A stretch of DNA of 11,084 bases from an uncultured Clostridia bacterium (GTDB lineage: Bacteria; Bacillota; Clostridia; Oscillospirales; Ruminococcaceae): contig CAMVBT010000056.1 in the NCBI GenBank assembly GCA_947165805.1, forward strand, positions 1 to 11,084, written 5' to 3'. The notes under the pieces are model-generated. The model did not search any database. It was not told where the DNA came from and saw only the letters and a program-made list of their open reading frames with translations. The position numbers and the translations under genes were made by a program. Positions 1-7,336 of this stretch are shown piece after piece. Within the stretch, counting starts at the first letter, position 1, and the number at the start of each line of letters is the position of its first letter.

Positions 1-599
1 AGCTTCCCGGACCGCTGAAAACGGTGTTCACGTTCGTTTTCTACGCCCCGCCGCTTGCCGGTAACATCTTCACTACATGGCAGCTCATCTTCTCGGGCGA
101 TACCTACGGCATAGCGAACGCTTACTTACTCAACCTCGGCATAACAAAGGGCGCGATACAGTGGCTCACGGACGCAAACTACATCATGGGCGTCCTGATA
201 GTCGTACAGCTGTGGATGGCGCTGGGCGCAGGCTTCCTCGCGATAAGAGCGGGTCTCCAGGGTATCCCGAGAGACCGCTATGAGGCGGGCGCTATCGAGG
301 GAATAAAGAACAGAGGTCAGGAGCTGATCTATGTAACTATCCCCGCAATGGGACCGCAGCTGATGTTCGCGGCGGTAATGCAGATCACATCTTCCTTCAC
401 CGCGGGCGATATCGGACGCTCCCTCACCGCCTTCCCGACCACCGACTACGCGGGCCATACGATAATGACCCACGCCTTCGACTACGGTTCGATCAGATAC
501 GAAATGGGCTATTCGTCGGCAATATGCTTTGTCCTGTTCGCAACGATGCTCATAGCGAACTGGGCGATCAAGAAACTGCTCGGCAAGTATCTCGATTAA
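1..599 (+). CDS. CUT1-family sugar ABC transporter permease, MalF type (5'-truncated by window edge)
   Basis: This is an inner-membrane subunit of a carbohydrate importer. The reading frame is open from the first complete codon at position 3 (reading LPGPLKTVFTFVFY), so the N-terminal third or more lies outside the window; the in-frame GTG at 24 is not a credible start. The diagnostic feature is the cytoplasmic EAA loop at about 279-350 (EAGAIEGIKNRGQ, then TIPAMGP), which in this family docks on the ATPase. The loop departs slightly from consensus, with EAG for EAA and EG for DG. Hydrophobic segments lie on both sides, and the protein ends in a helix followed by a short basic tail (KKLLGKYLD). 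The next gene, 67 bases downstream, is a MalG-type permease, the usual heterodimer partner. The substrate cannot be read from the sequence. Family assignment is secure; the MalF rather than MalG designation rests on gene order and loop sequence. Confidence 0.9.
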   Translation, partial: LPGPLKTVFTFVFYAPPLAGNIFTTWQLIFSGDTYGIANAYLLNLGITKGAIQWLTDANYIMGVLIVVQLWMALGAGFLAIRAGLQGIPRDRYEAGAIEGIKNRGQELIYVTIPAMGPQLMFAAVMQITSSFTAGDIGRSLTAFPTTDYAGHTIMTHAFDYGSIRYEMGYSSAICFVLFATMLIANWAIKKLLGKYLD

Positions 600-614
600 G
601 GAAAATTTCTCCCC

Positions 615-634
615 CTCCCCGTAAAAACGGGGAG
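615..634 (+). other. Intergenic stem-loop between two permease genes
   Basis: A perfect inverted repeat, CTCCCCGT / ACGGGGAG, forms an 8-bp stem with an AAAA loop. It lies 15 bases after the first permease's stop and 32 bases before the next start. No U-run follows, so it is unlikely to be a strong intrinsic terminator. It could be an mRNA-stability or processing element setting relative expression of the two permeases. Only the structure is visible; the function is inferred. Confidence 0.6.
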
Positions 635-666
635 CCGGGCATGATAAATTTGAAAGGACGGTAGTC

Positions 667-1527
667 ATGAGGGCAAAAAAATCCAGAAAGAAATATGGCG
701 GAAGCCGCGGCGGCGACATAGCCATTTTTATACTGTTGTTACTGCTTGGACTGTTCATGCTTTTCCCGATATATCTGTCGGTGATACAGTCCCTGAAACC
801 TTCGGAGGAGTTGTTCCTGTTCCCTCCGAAACTCTACGCGATGTCACCCACGAACCAGAACTATGTTGACCTCATCAACACGGCATCAAATATGTGGGTG
901 CCTTTCAGCCGATACATATTCAACTCCCTGTTCGTTGCGATAGTTGTTACCGTGGCACAGCTTCTCTTCTCCTCCTCCGCGGCCTACGCGCTTGCAAAGG
1001 TGCAGTTCCCCGGAAGAAAGATGCTCAACAAGATCATCGAGATCACGCTTCTGTTCACAAGTACCGTACTGTACATCATGCAGTACATCGTAATGGCGAC
1101 AATAGGCATCATCGATACCTACCTCGCGATCACGCTCCCGTACATCGCTACATCGATGGGTCTGTTCCTTATGAGACAGTTCATAGGACAGCTCCCTGAC
1201 GCGCTGATAGAGGCAGCTTATCTCGACGGCGCAGGACAGGTAAGGATCTGTTGGCAGATAGTAATGCCGAACGTAAAGCCCGCGTGGCTGACGCTTATGA
1301 TCTTCGCCTTCAACGGCGCATGGCAGATCAACGGTTACTCCTTCATCTATAACGAAGCATTAAAACCTATCCCTACGGTGCTTCAGCAGATAAGCGCCTC
1401 CGGTATAGCCCGAGCGGGCGTCGCGGCGGCAGCTACGGTCGTGCTGATGATACCGCCCATGGTGATATTCCTGCTGTGCCAGAGCTCGGTCGTTGAGACC
1501 ATGGCACAGAGCGGACTCAAGGATTAA
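667..1527 (+). CDS. CUT1-family sugar ABC transporter permease, MalG type
   Basis: This 286-residue inner-membrane permease has the normal length for the family and is the likely partner of the truncated permease just upstream. A short basic N-terminus (about 17 residues) leads into the first membrane helix at about 18-39. Further hydrophobic segments follow, and the EAA loop at about 182-206 is close to consensus: EAAYLDGAG starting at E182, then IVMPNVKP. This loop is the contact site for the ATP-hydrolysing subunit. The ATG at 667 has AAAGGA at 653-658, eight bases upstream. The start codon of the next gene lies 26 bases after the stop, so co-transcription is likely. No ATPase gene accompanies it. 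Many Firmicute CUT1 importers share one MsmX/MsmK-type ATPase, and that is the likely explanation here. Substrate unknown. Confidence 0.93.
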   Translation: MRAKKSRKKYGGSRGGDIAIFILLLLLGLFMLFPIYLSVIQSLKPSEELFLFPPKLYAMSPTNQNYVDLINTASNMWVPFSRYIFNSLFVAIVVTVAQLLFSSSAAYALAKVQFPGRKMLNKIIEITLLFTSTVLYIMQYIVMATIGIIDTYLAITLPYIATSMGLFLMRQFIGQLPDALIEAAYLDGAGQVRICWQIVMPNVKPAWLTLMIFAFNGAWQINGYSFIYNEALKPIPTVLQQISASGIARAGVAAAATVVLMIPPMVIFLLCQSSVVETMAQSGLKD

Positions 1528-1535
1528 AAATTTAC

Positions 1536-1544
1536 AGGAAAGGA
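1536..1544 (+). promoter_or_regulatory. Ribosome binding site that fixes the start of the NHL/TPR gene
   Basis: AGGAAAGGA ends nine bases before the ATG at 1554. An in-frame TTG at 1545 would sit directly against this site with no spacing, so 1554 is the better start. From 1554 the protein also begins with a clean signal peptide. Confidence 0.75.
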
Positions 1545-1553
1545 TTGATTTTA

Positions 1554-3137
1554 ATGCCGTTTATGAAAAAGCTCGCGGCAGCGTTCCTGACGGCTGCCAT
1601 AGCTGCAAGCGCCCTTGTGGTCACGGCATCGGCCGATGAGCCTTACACCGGTTACAACTACGACTGGTGGGGCGACCCGATACCTTCACAGAACGGATTC
1701 GTTGTCGATAAGGTCATCGACGGCAGCGACCTCGGGCTCGACAAGCTGGATTACAGCTCGTACAGCAGCACGCTTCAGGCTCAGATGCAGAGTCTTGCCG
1801 AGCCTTCCGATATATTCGTCTACCAGAAGACCGGCGAGTTCTATATAGTTGACAGTAAAAATAACAGACTGATCGTTACCGACAGCACGTTCTCACCCGA
1901 AAAGACAAGAGTGATAACCGAGCTGCACTACGGGAGCGAGTTCCCCGAAAGCCAGAGCGTCGTCAAGAACGTCAACTTCAAGACGCCCCGCGGCGTATAT
2001 GTCAGGGCGAACAACGACGGTATCAAGTTCATCTTCGTTGCCGACTACGATAACAACCGCGTGGTCATGTTCAACGAGGACGACGAGATACTCATGGAAT
2101 ACACCCGCCCCTCCGGAGATGTGTATGACGCGAATGTAACGTACAACCCCAATAAGGTCATCGTGGACAGCGCGTTCAACGTTTATGTCATAGTTCCTTC
2201 GATCACCCAGGGTGCCGTGCAGTTCTCCGCAGACGGAACGTTCAACGGATACTACGGCGCGAACCGTGTCGAAGCGACCGCCGAGGTAATAGCGCAGCAG
2301 TTCTGGAAGCTCATCTACACCAGAGAGCAGATCATAGCGATGCGCCGCTCGGTAGCTATCGAGATATCCAACATCGATATAGACAACGACGGCTTCATCT
2401 ACACCGTTACCGAGAACAAGTCGGCAAACACCGACGTTCTCAAGAAGCTCAACCCCGCGGGTACGAACATCTTCGTCAACCTCGGCTACGATGAGGTGAC
2501 CTTCGGCGATTTTGCCTCGAGATACTACAAGGGCAAGAATTACGCCTCCGCGATAACCGATGTCGATATCGACGAACAGGGCAACATCTACCTGCTCGAC
2601 TTCGCAACCGGAAGAGTCTTCCAGTACACCGACGAGTGCGACCTGCTCTTCATCTTCGGAACAAAGGGTCCTCAGCAGACTCAGGGTACCCAGAAGGGCA
2701 CGTTCATGTCGGTCTCCGCGCTGGAGACCTACAAAGGCAAGGTCTACGTCGTTGACTCGCGTAAGAACAGCATAACGGTGTTCAAGCAGACTGAGTTCGG
2801 CGGCATAGTGCAGAACGCCATATCGCTCTTCAATGAGGGTCTCTACGATGAGGCAAAGGGTCCGTGGGAGGAAGTCCTCCGCCGTGACGCCAACTACTGG
2901 CTCGCTTACATAGGACTCGGAAACGCCTACCTGAACCAGAACGATTACTCGACAGCGATGAACTACTTCTACCGCACATCGCGCGCGGGCTACAACAGAG
3001 CGTTCAAGTCCTACCGAATAGAGTTCATCAGGGCGAACTTCAACTGGATACTCATAGTCATACTCGTCATAGTTGCTCTGCTGATAGCATGGAGCATCGT
3101 CAAGAAAAAAGTGCTGAACAAAGGAGGGAATAAATAA
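1554..3137 (+). CDS. Secreted, membrane-anchored NHL-repeat beta-propeller protein with TPR and C-terminal transmembrane anchor
   Basis: The 527-residue protein starts with a signal peptide (MPFMKKLAAAF through TASA, likely cut before DEPYTG). Six repeats of NHL/propeller type follow, at roughly residues 82, 143, 196, 271, 333 and 383. Each has the pattern of a hydrophobic strand, a D/N-G turn and a second strand, for example IDIDNDGFIYTV and VDIDEQGNIYLLD, consistent with a six-bladed propeller. Residues about 417-480 look like two TPR helices pairs (ISLFNEGLYDEAKGPWEEV, then YIGLGNAYLNQNDYSTAMNYF). A single membrane helix at about 495-518 ends in a basic tail (KKKVLNKGGNK). The topology puts propeller and TPR outside the cell, tethered to the membrane. 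NHL propellers usually bind proteins, peptides or glycans; no catalytic residues can be assigned. The position between permease pairs suggests a surface receptor or scaffold for the importer, which is inference. The stop codon abuts the next ATG. Confidence 0.8.
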   Translation: MPFMKKLAAAFLTAAIAASALVVTASADEPYTGYNYDWWGDPIPSQNGFVVDKVIDGSDLGLDKLDYSSYSSTLQAQMQSLAEPSDIFVYQKTGEFYIVDSKNNRLIVTDSTFSPEKTRVITELHYGSEFPESQSVVKNVNFKTPRGVYVRANNDGIKFIFVADYDNNRVVMFNEDDEILMEYTRPSGDVYDANVTYNPNKVIVDSAFNVYVIVPSITQGAVQFSADGTFNGYYGANRVEATAEVIAQQFWKLIYTREQIIAMRRSVAIEISNIDIDNDGFIYTVTENKSANTDVLKKLNPAGTNIFVNLGYDEVTFGDFASRYYKGKNYASAITDVDIDEQGNIYLLDFATGRVFQYTDECDLLFIFGTKGPQQTQGTQKGTFMSVSALETYKGKVYVVDSRKNSITVFKQTEFGGIVQNAISLFNEGLYDEAKGPWEEVLRRDANYWLAYIGLGNAYLNQNDYSTAMNYFYRTSRAGYNRAFKSYRIEFIRANFNWILIVILVIVALLIAWSIVKKKVLNKGGNK

Positions 3138-3776
3138 ATGAGATTTGATTTAGACCTTCCTGCATGGAAATGGCCCTTCTACGTTATGAGACATCCCTTT
3201 GAGGGATATGACGACCTCAGGTGGAAGAAAGGCTACAATATGAAGGTCGCGTGGGTGATCGTCGCCGCGTTCTTCATAGTAAGCGTTGCGAGCGCACAGC
3301 TCACGGGCTTCCTGTTCAACAACACATACGTTAAGGTATTCAACATCATACCTTACTTCTCGTCCTCGGTACTGCTGTTCCTTACATGGGTGGTCGGAAA
3401 CTGGTCACTGTGTACGCTGTTCGACGGCGAGGGTACGATGAAGAACATCTTCTGCGTATCCGCTTACGCGCTTCTCCCCTACCTCTTCTCCGAGGTCATA
3501 GTGATAATCGCGAGTAACTTCCTTCTCCGCACGGAGGGCGGATTTATAACCTTCTTCCGCTATCTCGGCATCGTGTGGTCGGTAGTGCTTATGATCTCCG
3601 CAATGAAAACGGTCCATCAGTATTCGATACCGAAGACCCTCGCGGCTATGTTCTTCACAGTGGTCGCAATGGCAATAATCCTGTTCCTTGCGGTCCTTCT
3701 GCTGACACTGTTCCAGCAGGTATTCGTATTCGTATACTCGATCTATACCGAGCTTATGTACCGCTTCAGTATTTAG
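3138..3776 (+). CDS. YIP1-family integral membrane protein
   Basis: This 212-residue protein has five predicted membrane segments at about 36-57, 70-94, 103-128, 136-156 and 167-200. The charged N-terminus carries an aromatic-rich motif (WPFYVMRHPFEGYDDLRWKK), and the central GEGTMKNIFCVSAYALLPYL resembles the conserved core of bacterial YIP1 domains (G-x-G-T-h-x-x-h-x-x-x-x-Y-A-L-h-P). Bacterial YIP1 proteins have no firmly established role. The ATG at 3138 follows directly on the TAA of the NHL/TPR gene, with AAGGAGGG at 3121-3128 inside that gene's end, so translation is probably coupled. Constant linkage to a propeller protein and DUF5696 within an ABC-permease operon suggests a membrane accessory to the uptake system, for example in assembly or in coupling envelope proteins. 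That role is inference. Confidence 0.8.
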   Translation: MRFDLDLPAWKWPFYVMRHPFEGYDDLRWKKGYNMKVAWVIVAAFFIVSVASAQLTGFLFNNTYVKVFNIIPYFSSSVLLFLTWVVGNWSLCTLFDGEGTMKNIFCVSAYALLPYLFSEVIVIIASNFLLRTEGGFITFFRYLGIVWSVVLMISAMKTVHQYSIPKTLAAMFFTVVAMAIILFLAVLLLTLFQQVFVFVYSIYTELMYRFSI

Positions 3777-3813
3777 CGGCGCTCAGAGTTTCATAACCAA
3801 AACAATTTACACA

Positions 3814-3829
3814 GTCTCCCTGCGGAGAC
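3814..3829 (+). other. Small stem-loop just upstream of the DUF5696 ribosome site
   Basis: GTCTCC / GGAGAC pair perfectly around a CTGC loop (6-bp stem). The stem ends four bases before the GGAGGT ribosome site at 3834-3839, which itself lies six bases before the ATG at 3846. A hairpin this close could limit or time ribosome access to the largest gene of the operon. There is no U-run and no recognisable promoter in the 69-base gap. Confidence 0.5.
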
Positions 3830-3845
3830 CATTGGAGGTCATAAA

Positions 3846-6182
3846 ATGCTGAAAATAAGGAAAAAGCTGATGGCGGCCGGTCTTGCCGCTCTGATAGCGA
3901 CTTCCGCGGCGGCAGTGCCGGTATGGTCGGAGGCCGGGGAAGCGGCAGACGCTTCCGCCGAAGCAGCCGATGCCTCCTCCGCTGAACCTGTCGTGGAGGA
4001 CGACGGCGTATACGTTACCGAGGAAGAGGCGCTTTCCGGTATGGAGGTGTACGCCAGCAACTCAAAGCTGAACCTGTATGTCAACAAGAAGGACTGCACG
4101 TTCATGATAGAGGATAAGGCTAACGGTAAGAAGTGGTGGTCGAGCTACTATAACACCGATTCTTCCAACAAGACCAGATTAAGCAAGCGCAGCACCATTC
4201 TTTCGGTCGATGTCGTGGCGACCGAGAGCAAGACGATAGAAACTTCCGTCCGCGCGTATGAAAAGAACGTAAAGAAAAAGGCCGAGAAGATCGACGGCGG
4301 CGTAAAGTTCACCTTCAGCTACGACAAGTACAGTATCGATGTACCGCTGGAGATCCGCATCAACGAGGACGGCACCTTCACGGCGACCGTTCCGACCGAT
4401 GAGATCGCCGAGAACAATCCCGAGACAGATGCCAACAACAATACCGGCTATCAGCTGATAAATGTGCACGTTCTCGAGAATATGGGAGCCGCGGCTCACA
4501 AAGACGACGGAATGATGATAGTTGCGGACGGCTCCGGCGCGGTCATCAACTACAACAACGGCACCACCTCGGGTGACAACAACACCTACGAGTCGAAGGT
4601 CTACGGCACCGACCTCGCAGTCGGAAAGCTCTTCGCCGGCGCGCTGATCGAGCAGATCACAATGCCCGTCATGGCAACGATCAACAAGACCGAAAACGCC
4701 GGACTTGTCATGATAGCCACTCAGGGCGAGCCCTACGCGATAGAGCACGCGATGGTGACCGGACAGAACGTTACAGACCTGAACTCCTGCTGGTTCGAGT
4801 TTGCGCTCCGTACTACGGATAAGTACTTCATGGGCAACACCAACGATCCGCTTACCGTTTATGAGGCAAACGGCATCAAGACCGGAGATGTGTCGGTCAC
4901 ATACTACCCGGTATACGGAGACAGCCTCAGTTACATCGACGCGGTCAATGTCTACAGAGATTACCTCATAAACAAGATCGGCGTGACAAAGAAGACGACA
5001 GCGAACAGCGCTCCGTATTACCTGACACTCTACGGCGGAACTGTAAAGACACAGTCCGTTATGGGCTTCCCCGTTGATATCCAGACAGCGGCTACCACAT
5101 ACAAGGAAGCGCTCAGTATCATACAGGATCTTGAAGCAGAGGGTGTCAATGATCTCAAGATCATCTATGAGGACTTCAATGAGGCAGGCATCGTCGGACA
5201 GATAGCGGCGAACTTCCAGTATTCCTCGCTGCTGGGCGGAAAGGGCGACTACACGGAATTCAAGAATTATGCCATACTGATGAAGAACTATGAAGTGTTC
5301 CCGAGCTGTGACATAATGGAATTCTACAAGTCGGGCAACGGCTATTCGTTCACCCTCAACTCGTCGAAGCAGATCACAAAGGCATACGCGACACAGACTC
5401 CGTTCGAGCTGGCGTTCGGTCTGCCGCATCTGACAAAGGCAACATGGACGATACTTTCGCCTTACTACTTCACAGATATCTTCACCAAGCTCCGCAAGAG
5501 CTTTACCGATGAGGGCGCTACGGGTATCTCGCTCAATCAGGCGTCTTACATGCTGTACAGCGATTTCAGCCGCGAGAACAGCGACAAGAGACCGTATATC
5601 GTAAGACAGGATACCATAAATATCCTGAAGGACGGCTACCAGCAGCTGAAAGACGGCGGACTGAAAATAATGACCGAGAACGCGAACCAGTATCTGATCC
5701 CGTATGCGGATTATATCAAGGACGTTCCGCTCTACTCCTCGAACTACGATATATTCGACTACGATATCCCGTTCGCGGAAATGGTGCTCCACGGTCTTGT
5801 ACCGTACACCACAAAGGCTATCAACAAGAACGCCGACGCGGAGGAGCTGAGAATGCTCGCGCTCCTGACGGGTACGCCGATACACTATGAGCTTATGTAC
5901 GAAAACCCGAACAAGTTCGCGGACAGTGAGTACGACGTTCTCTACTATACCAACTATCAGGGCTGGCTCGAGCGCTCGGTAAAGGAATACAAGCTGTTCG
6001 ATGAGATCGTCAAGGCCGTTTCCGACGCGACGATCACGGACTTCGAGCACATCAACGATCATGAGATGCAGTCCACATTCAGCAACGGCGACATGATCTA
6101 TGTCAACCTTGAAACAGGCGAGATCAGATACAACGGTACTTCCTACAGTGCCGAATCCTACGGATTGGGGGTCAATGAATAA
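3846..6182 (+). CDS. Secreted DUF5696 protein, probable glycoside-hydrolase-like barrel
   Basis: The 778-residue protein opens with a signal peptide (MLKIRKKLMAAGLAALIATS), then an Ala/Ser/Asp/Glu-rich linker to about residue 50. Residues about 65-380 are strand-rich (for example LNLYVNKKDCTFMIEDKANG), fitting a beta-sandwich. Residues about 395-700 alternate helices and strands like a TIM barrel: DLKIIYEDFNEAG near 436-448, ISLNQASYMLYSDF ending near D573, and IMTENANQYLIPYADYI near 608. The blocks DVPLYSS, IPFAEMVLHG and YNGTSYSAESYGLGV at the end are features I recognise from DUF5696 proteins of Paenibacillus and Clostridia. A C-terminal strand domain (NGDMIYVNLETGEIRYNG) completes it. No membrane anchor or LPXTG is visible. 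The layout resembles glycosidases with an N-terminal sandwich and a barrel, so an extracellular glycan-active role is plausible, with E442, D443, E446, D573 and E611 as unproven candidate acidic residues. The start has a good GGAGGT site, and the stop overlaps the next gene by one base. Confidence 0.8.
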   Translation: MLKIRKKLMAAGLAALIATSAAAVPVWSEAGEAADASAEAADASSAEPVVEDDGVYVTEEEALSGMEVYASNSKLNLYVNKKDCTFMIEDKANGKKWWSSYYNTDSSNKTRLSKRSTILSVDVVATESKTIETSVRAYEKNVKKKAEKIDGGVKFTFSYDKYSIDVPLEIRINEDGTFTATVPTDEIAENNPETDANNNTGYQLINVHVLENMGAAAHKDDGMMIVADGSGAVINYNNGTTSGDNNTYESKVYGTDLAVGKLFAGALIEQITMPVMATINKTENAGLVMIATQGEPYAIEHAMVTGQNVTDLNSCWFEFALRTTDKYFMGNTNDPLTVYEANGIKTGDVSVTYYPVYGDSLSYIDAVNVYRDYLINKIGVTKKTTANSAPYYLTLYGGTVKTQSVMGFPVDIQTAATTYKEALSIIQDLEAEGVNDLKIIYEDFNEAGIVGQIAANFQYSSLLGGKGDYTEFKNYAILMKNYEVFPSCDIMEFYKSGNGYSFTLNSSKQITKAYATQTPFELAFGLPHLTKATWTILSPYYFTDIFTKLRKSFTDEGATGISLNQASYMLYSDFSRENSDKRPYIVRQDTINILKDGYQQLKDGGLKIMTENANQYLIPYADYIKDVPLYSSNYDIFDYDIPFAEMVLHGLVPYTTKAINKNADAEELRMLALLTGTPIHYELMYENPNKFADSEYDVLYYTNYQGWLERSVKEYKLFDEIVKAVSDATITDFEHINDHEMQSTFSNGDMIYVNLETGEIRYNGTSYSAESYGLGVNE

Positions 6183-7324
6183 TGAGTGATTTTGAACAGA
6201 ACACAAATGAAGAGATCACCGAGTCCGTAACGGAAACAGCCGAAGCAGCGGAAACAGCAGCTGAGGAAGTGACGGAAGCACCCAAGAAGAAGAAAGCGGC
6301 GGCTCACATGACGGCATCAGCGGCGGCTCTCAATGCCGACGGCGAGGTCGATATCAGAAGAATGAAGCCCCGCGAGGTAAAGCAGATCAAGGAATCGAAG
6401 ATTTCCTACGAAAAGAAGAAGGGCCTGTACGGCTACGGCTTCATAGCCCTGTGGTTCGTCGGAGTGCTGTATATGTTCATCATTCCGATGGCACAGTCGC
6501 TGTGGTACGCGATGTGCAAGACCGAGCTCGTAAACGACGCCGCGAAACAGCTCGAATACGGCATGAGCGGCCCGGGTATCTACACGACATGGAACGACTT
6601 CGGCAACTTCTCGTGGGCGTTCACCGTCAACCCGGACTACCCGAAGAACCTCGCGACTTCCCTCGGCGAGACCGCGTACAGAGTACCGCTTATCCTCGTA
6701 TTCTCGCTGTTCGTGGCTCTGCTGCTCAACGATAAGTTCAAGGGCAGAACCCTGGCGCGAGCGATATTCTTCCTGCCGGTACTGATAGCGACGGGCCCGG
6801 TGCTCGGAGTTATCAACGGCGATATGCTCTCACAAGGCGTCTCGGACGCGTCCCAGTTCAGCGCGCTGTTCAAAACGAACTTCGTTGAGGACTTCCTGCA
6901 GTTCATGGGACTGAACAACATAAGCCAACAGCTCGCGGACGCGGTCTCCGAGGTCACGAGCTCGATACTCAACCTGATATGGGATTCGGGTATACAAGTC
7001 CTGATATTCATTTCCGCACTCCAGCAGATACCTACCTCCGCGAAGGAGGCGGCGTCCATGGAAGGCGCGACGGGCTGGGAATTCTTCTGGAAGATAACCT
7101 TCCCGACAATTTCCCCTATGATCTTCGTAAACCTCATCTATACGATCATAGACGCGTTCGTCAAGTCGGATAACCCGGTAATGAAACAGGTAATGTCCTA
7201 CATAAAGGTGTGGGAGTACGACCACGCTTCGGCAATGGCATGGGCATACTTCGCGATAGTAGGCGTGATACTCGCGCTGATATCGGTGATAGTTTCCAGA
7301 TTCATATTCTATCAGGTAGATTAA
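6182..7324 (+). CDS. CUT1-family sugar ABC transporter permease, MalF/LplB type, with long N-terminal extension
   Basis: This 380-residue membrane permease is the MalF-type member of the second pair. The first helix begins only near residue 84. Before it lies an 80-residue, presumably cytoplasmic, extension: acidic and Ala/Thr/Glu-rich to about 33, then a KKKK cluster, then a basic stretch ending ISYEKKK. The transporter core shows the expected helices, a large loop with GPGIYTTWNDFGNFSWAF, and an EAA loop near 289-312 (EAASMEGATGWEFFWKITFP, followed by TISP). As in the first MalF-type permease, EG replaces the usual DG of this loop. The start overlaps the DUF5696 stop as TAATG, with only a weak GGGGG-type ribosome site at 6167-6171, so expression probably depends on coupling to DUF5696 translation. 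The MalG-type partner begins 12 bases downstream. Confidence 0.92.
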   Translation: MSDFEQNTNEEITESVTETAEAAETAAEEVTEAPKKKKAAAHMTASAAALNADGEVDIRRMKPREVKQIKESKISYEKKKGLYGYGFIALWFVGVLYMFIIPMAQSLWYAMCKTELVNDAAKQLEYGMSGPGIYTTWNDFGNFSWAFTVNPDYPKNLATSLGETAYRVPLILVFSLFVALLLNDKFKGRTLARAIFFLPVLIATGPVLGVINGDMLSQGVSDASQFSALFKTNFVEDFLQFMGLNNISQQLADAVSEVTSSILNLIWDSGIQVLIFISALQQIPTSAKEAASMEGATGWEFFWKITFPTISPMIFVNLIYTIIDAFVKSDNPVMKQVMSYIKVWEYDHASAMAWAYFAIVGVILALISVIVSRFIFYQVD

Positions 7325-7336
7325 GGAGGTACTTCA

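Noticed and set aside
126..758. A 210-codon minus-strand frame across the first permease and the gap
   Set aside because: It runs antisense to a clear permease with an EAA loop, crosses the intergenic hairpin and has no ribosome site.
3777..3845. Internal promoter before the DUF5696 gene
   Set aside because: No pair of -35 and -10 boxes with acceptable spacing could be found. The gap is short and lies within a co-directional operon.
4179..6206. A 675-codon open frame antisense to the DUF5696 gene
   Set aside because: It mirrors the codon usage of the sense gene, has no ribosome site or domain-like composition, and is Val/Arg/Asp-rich in the way antisense shadow frames are. The sense frame has a signal peptide and recognisable family motifs.
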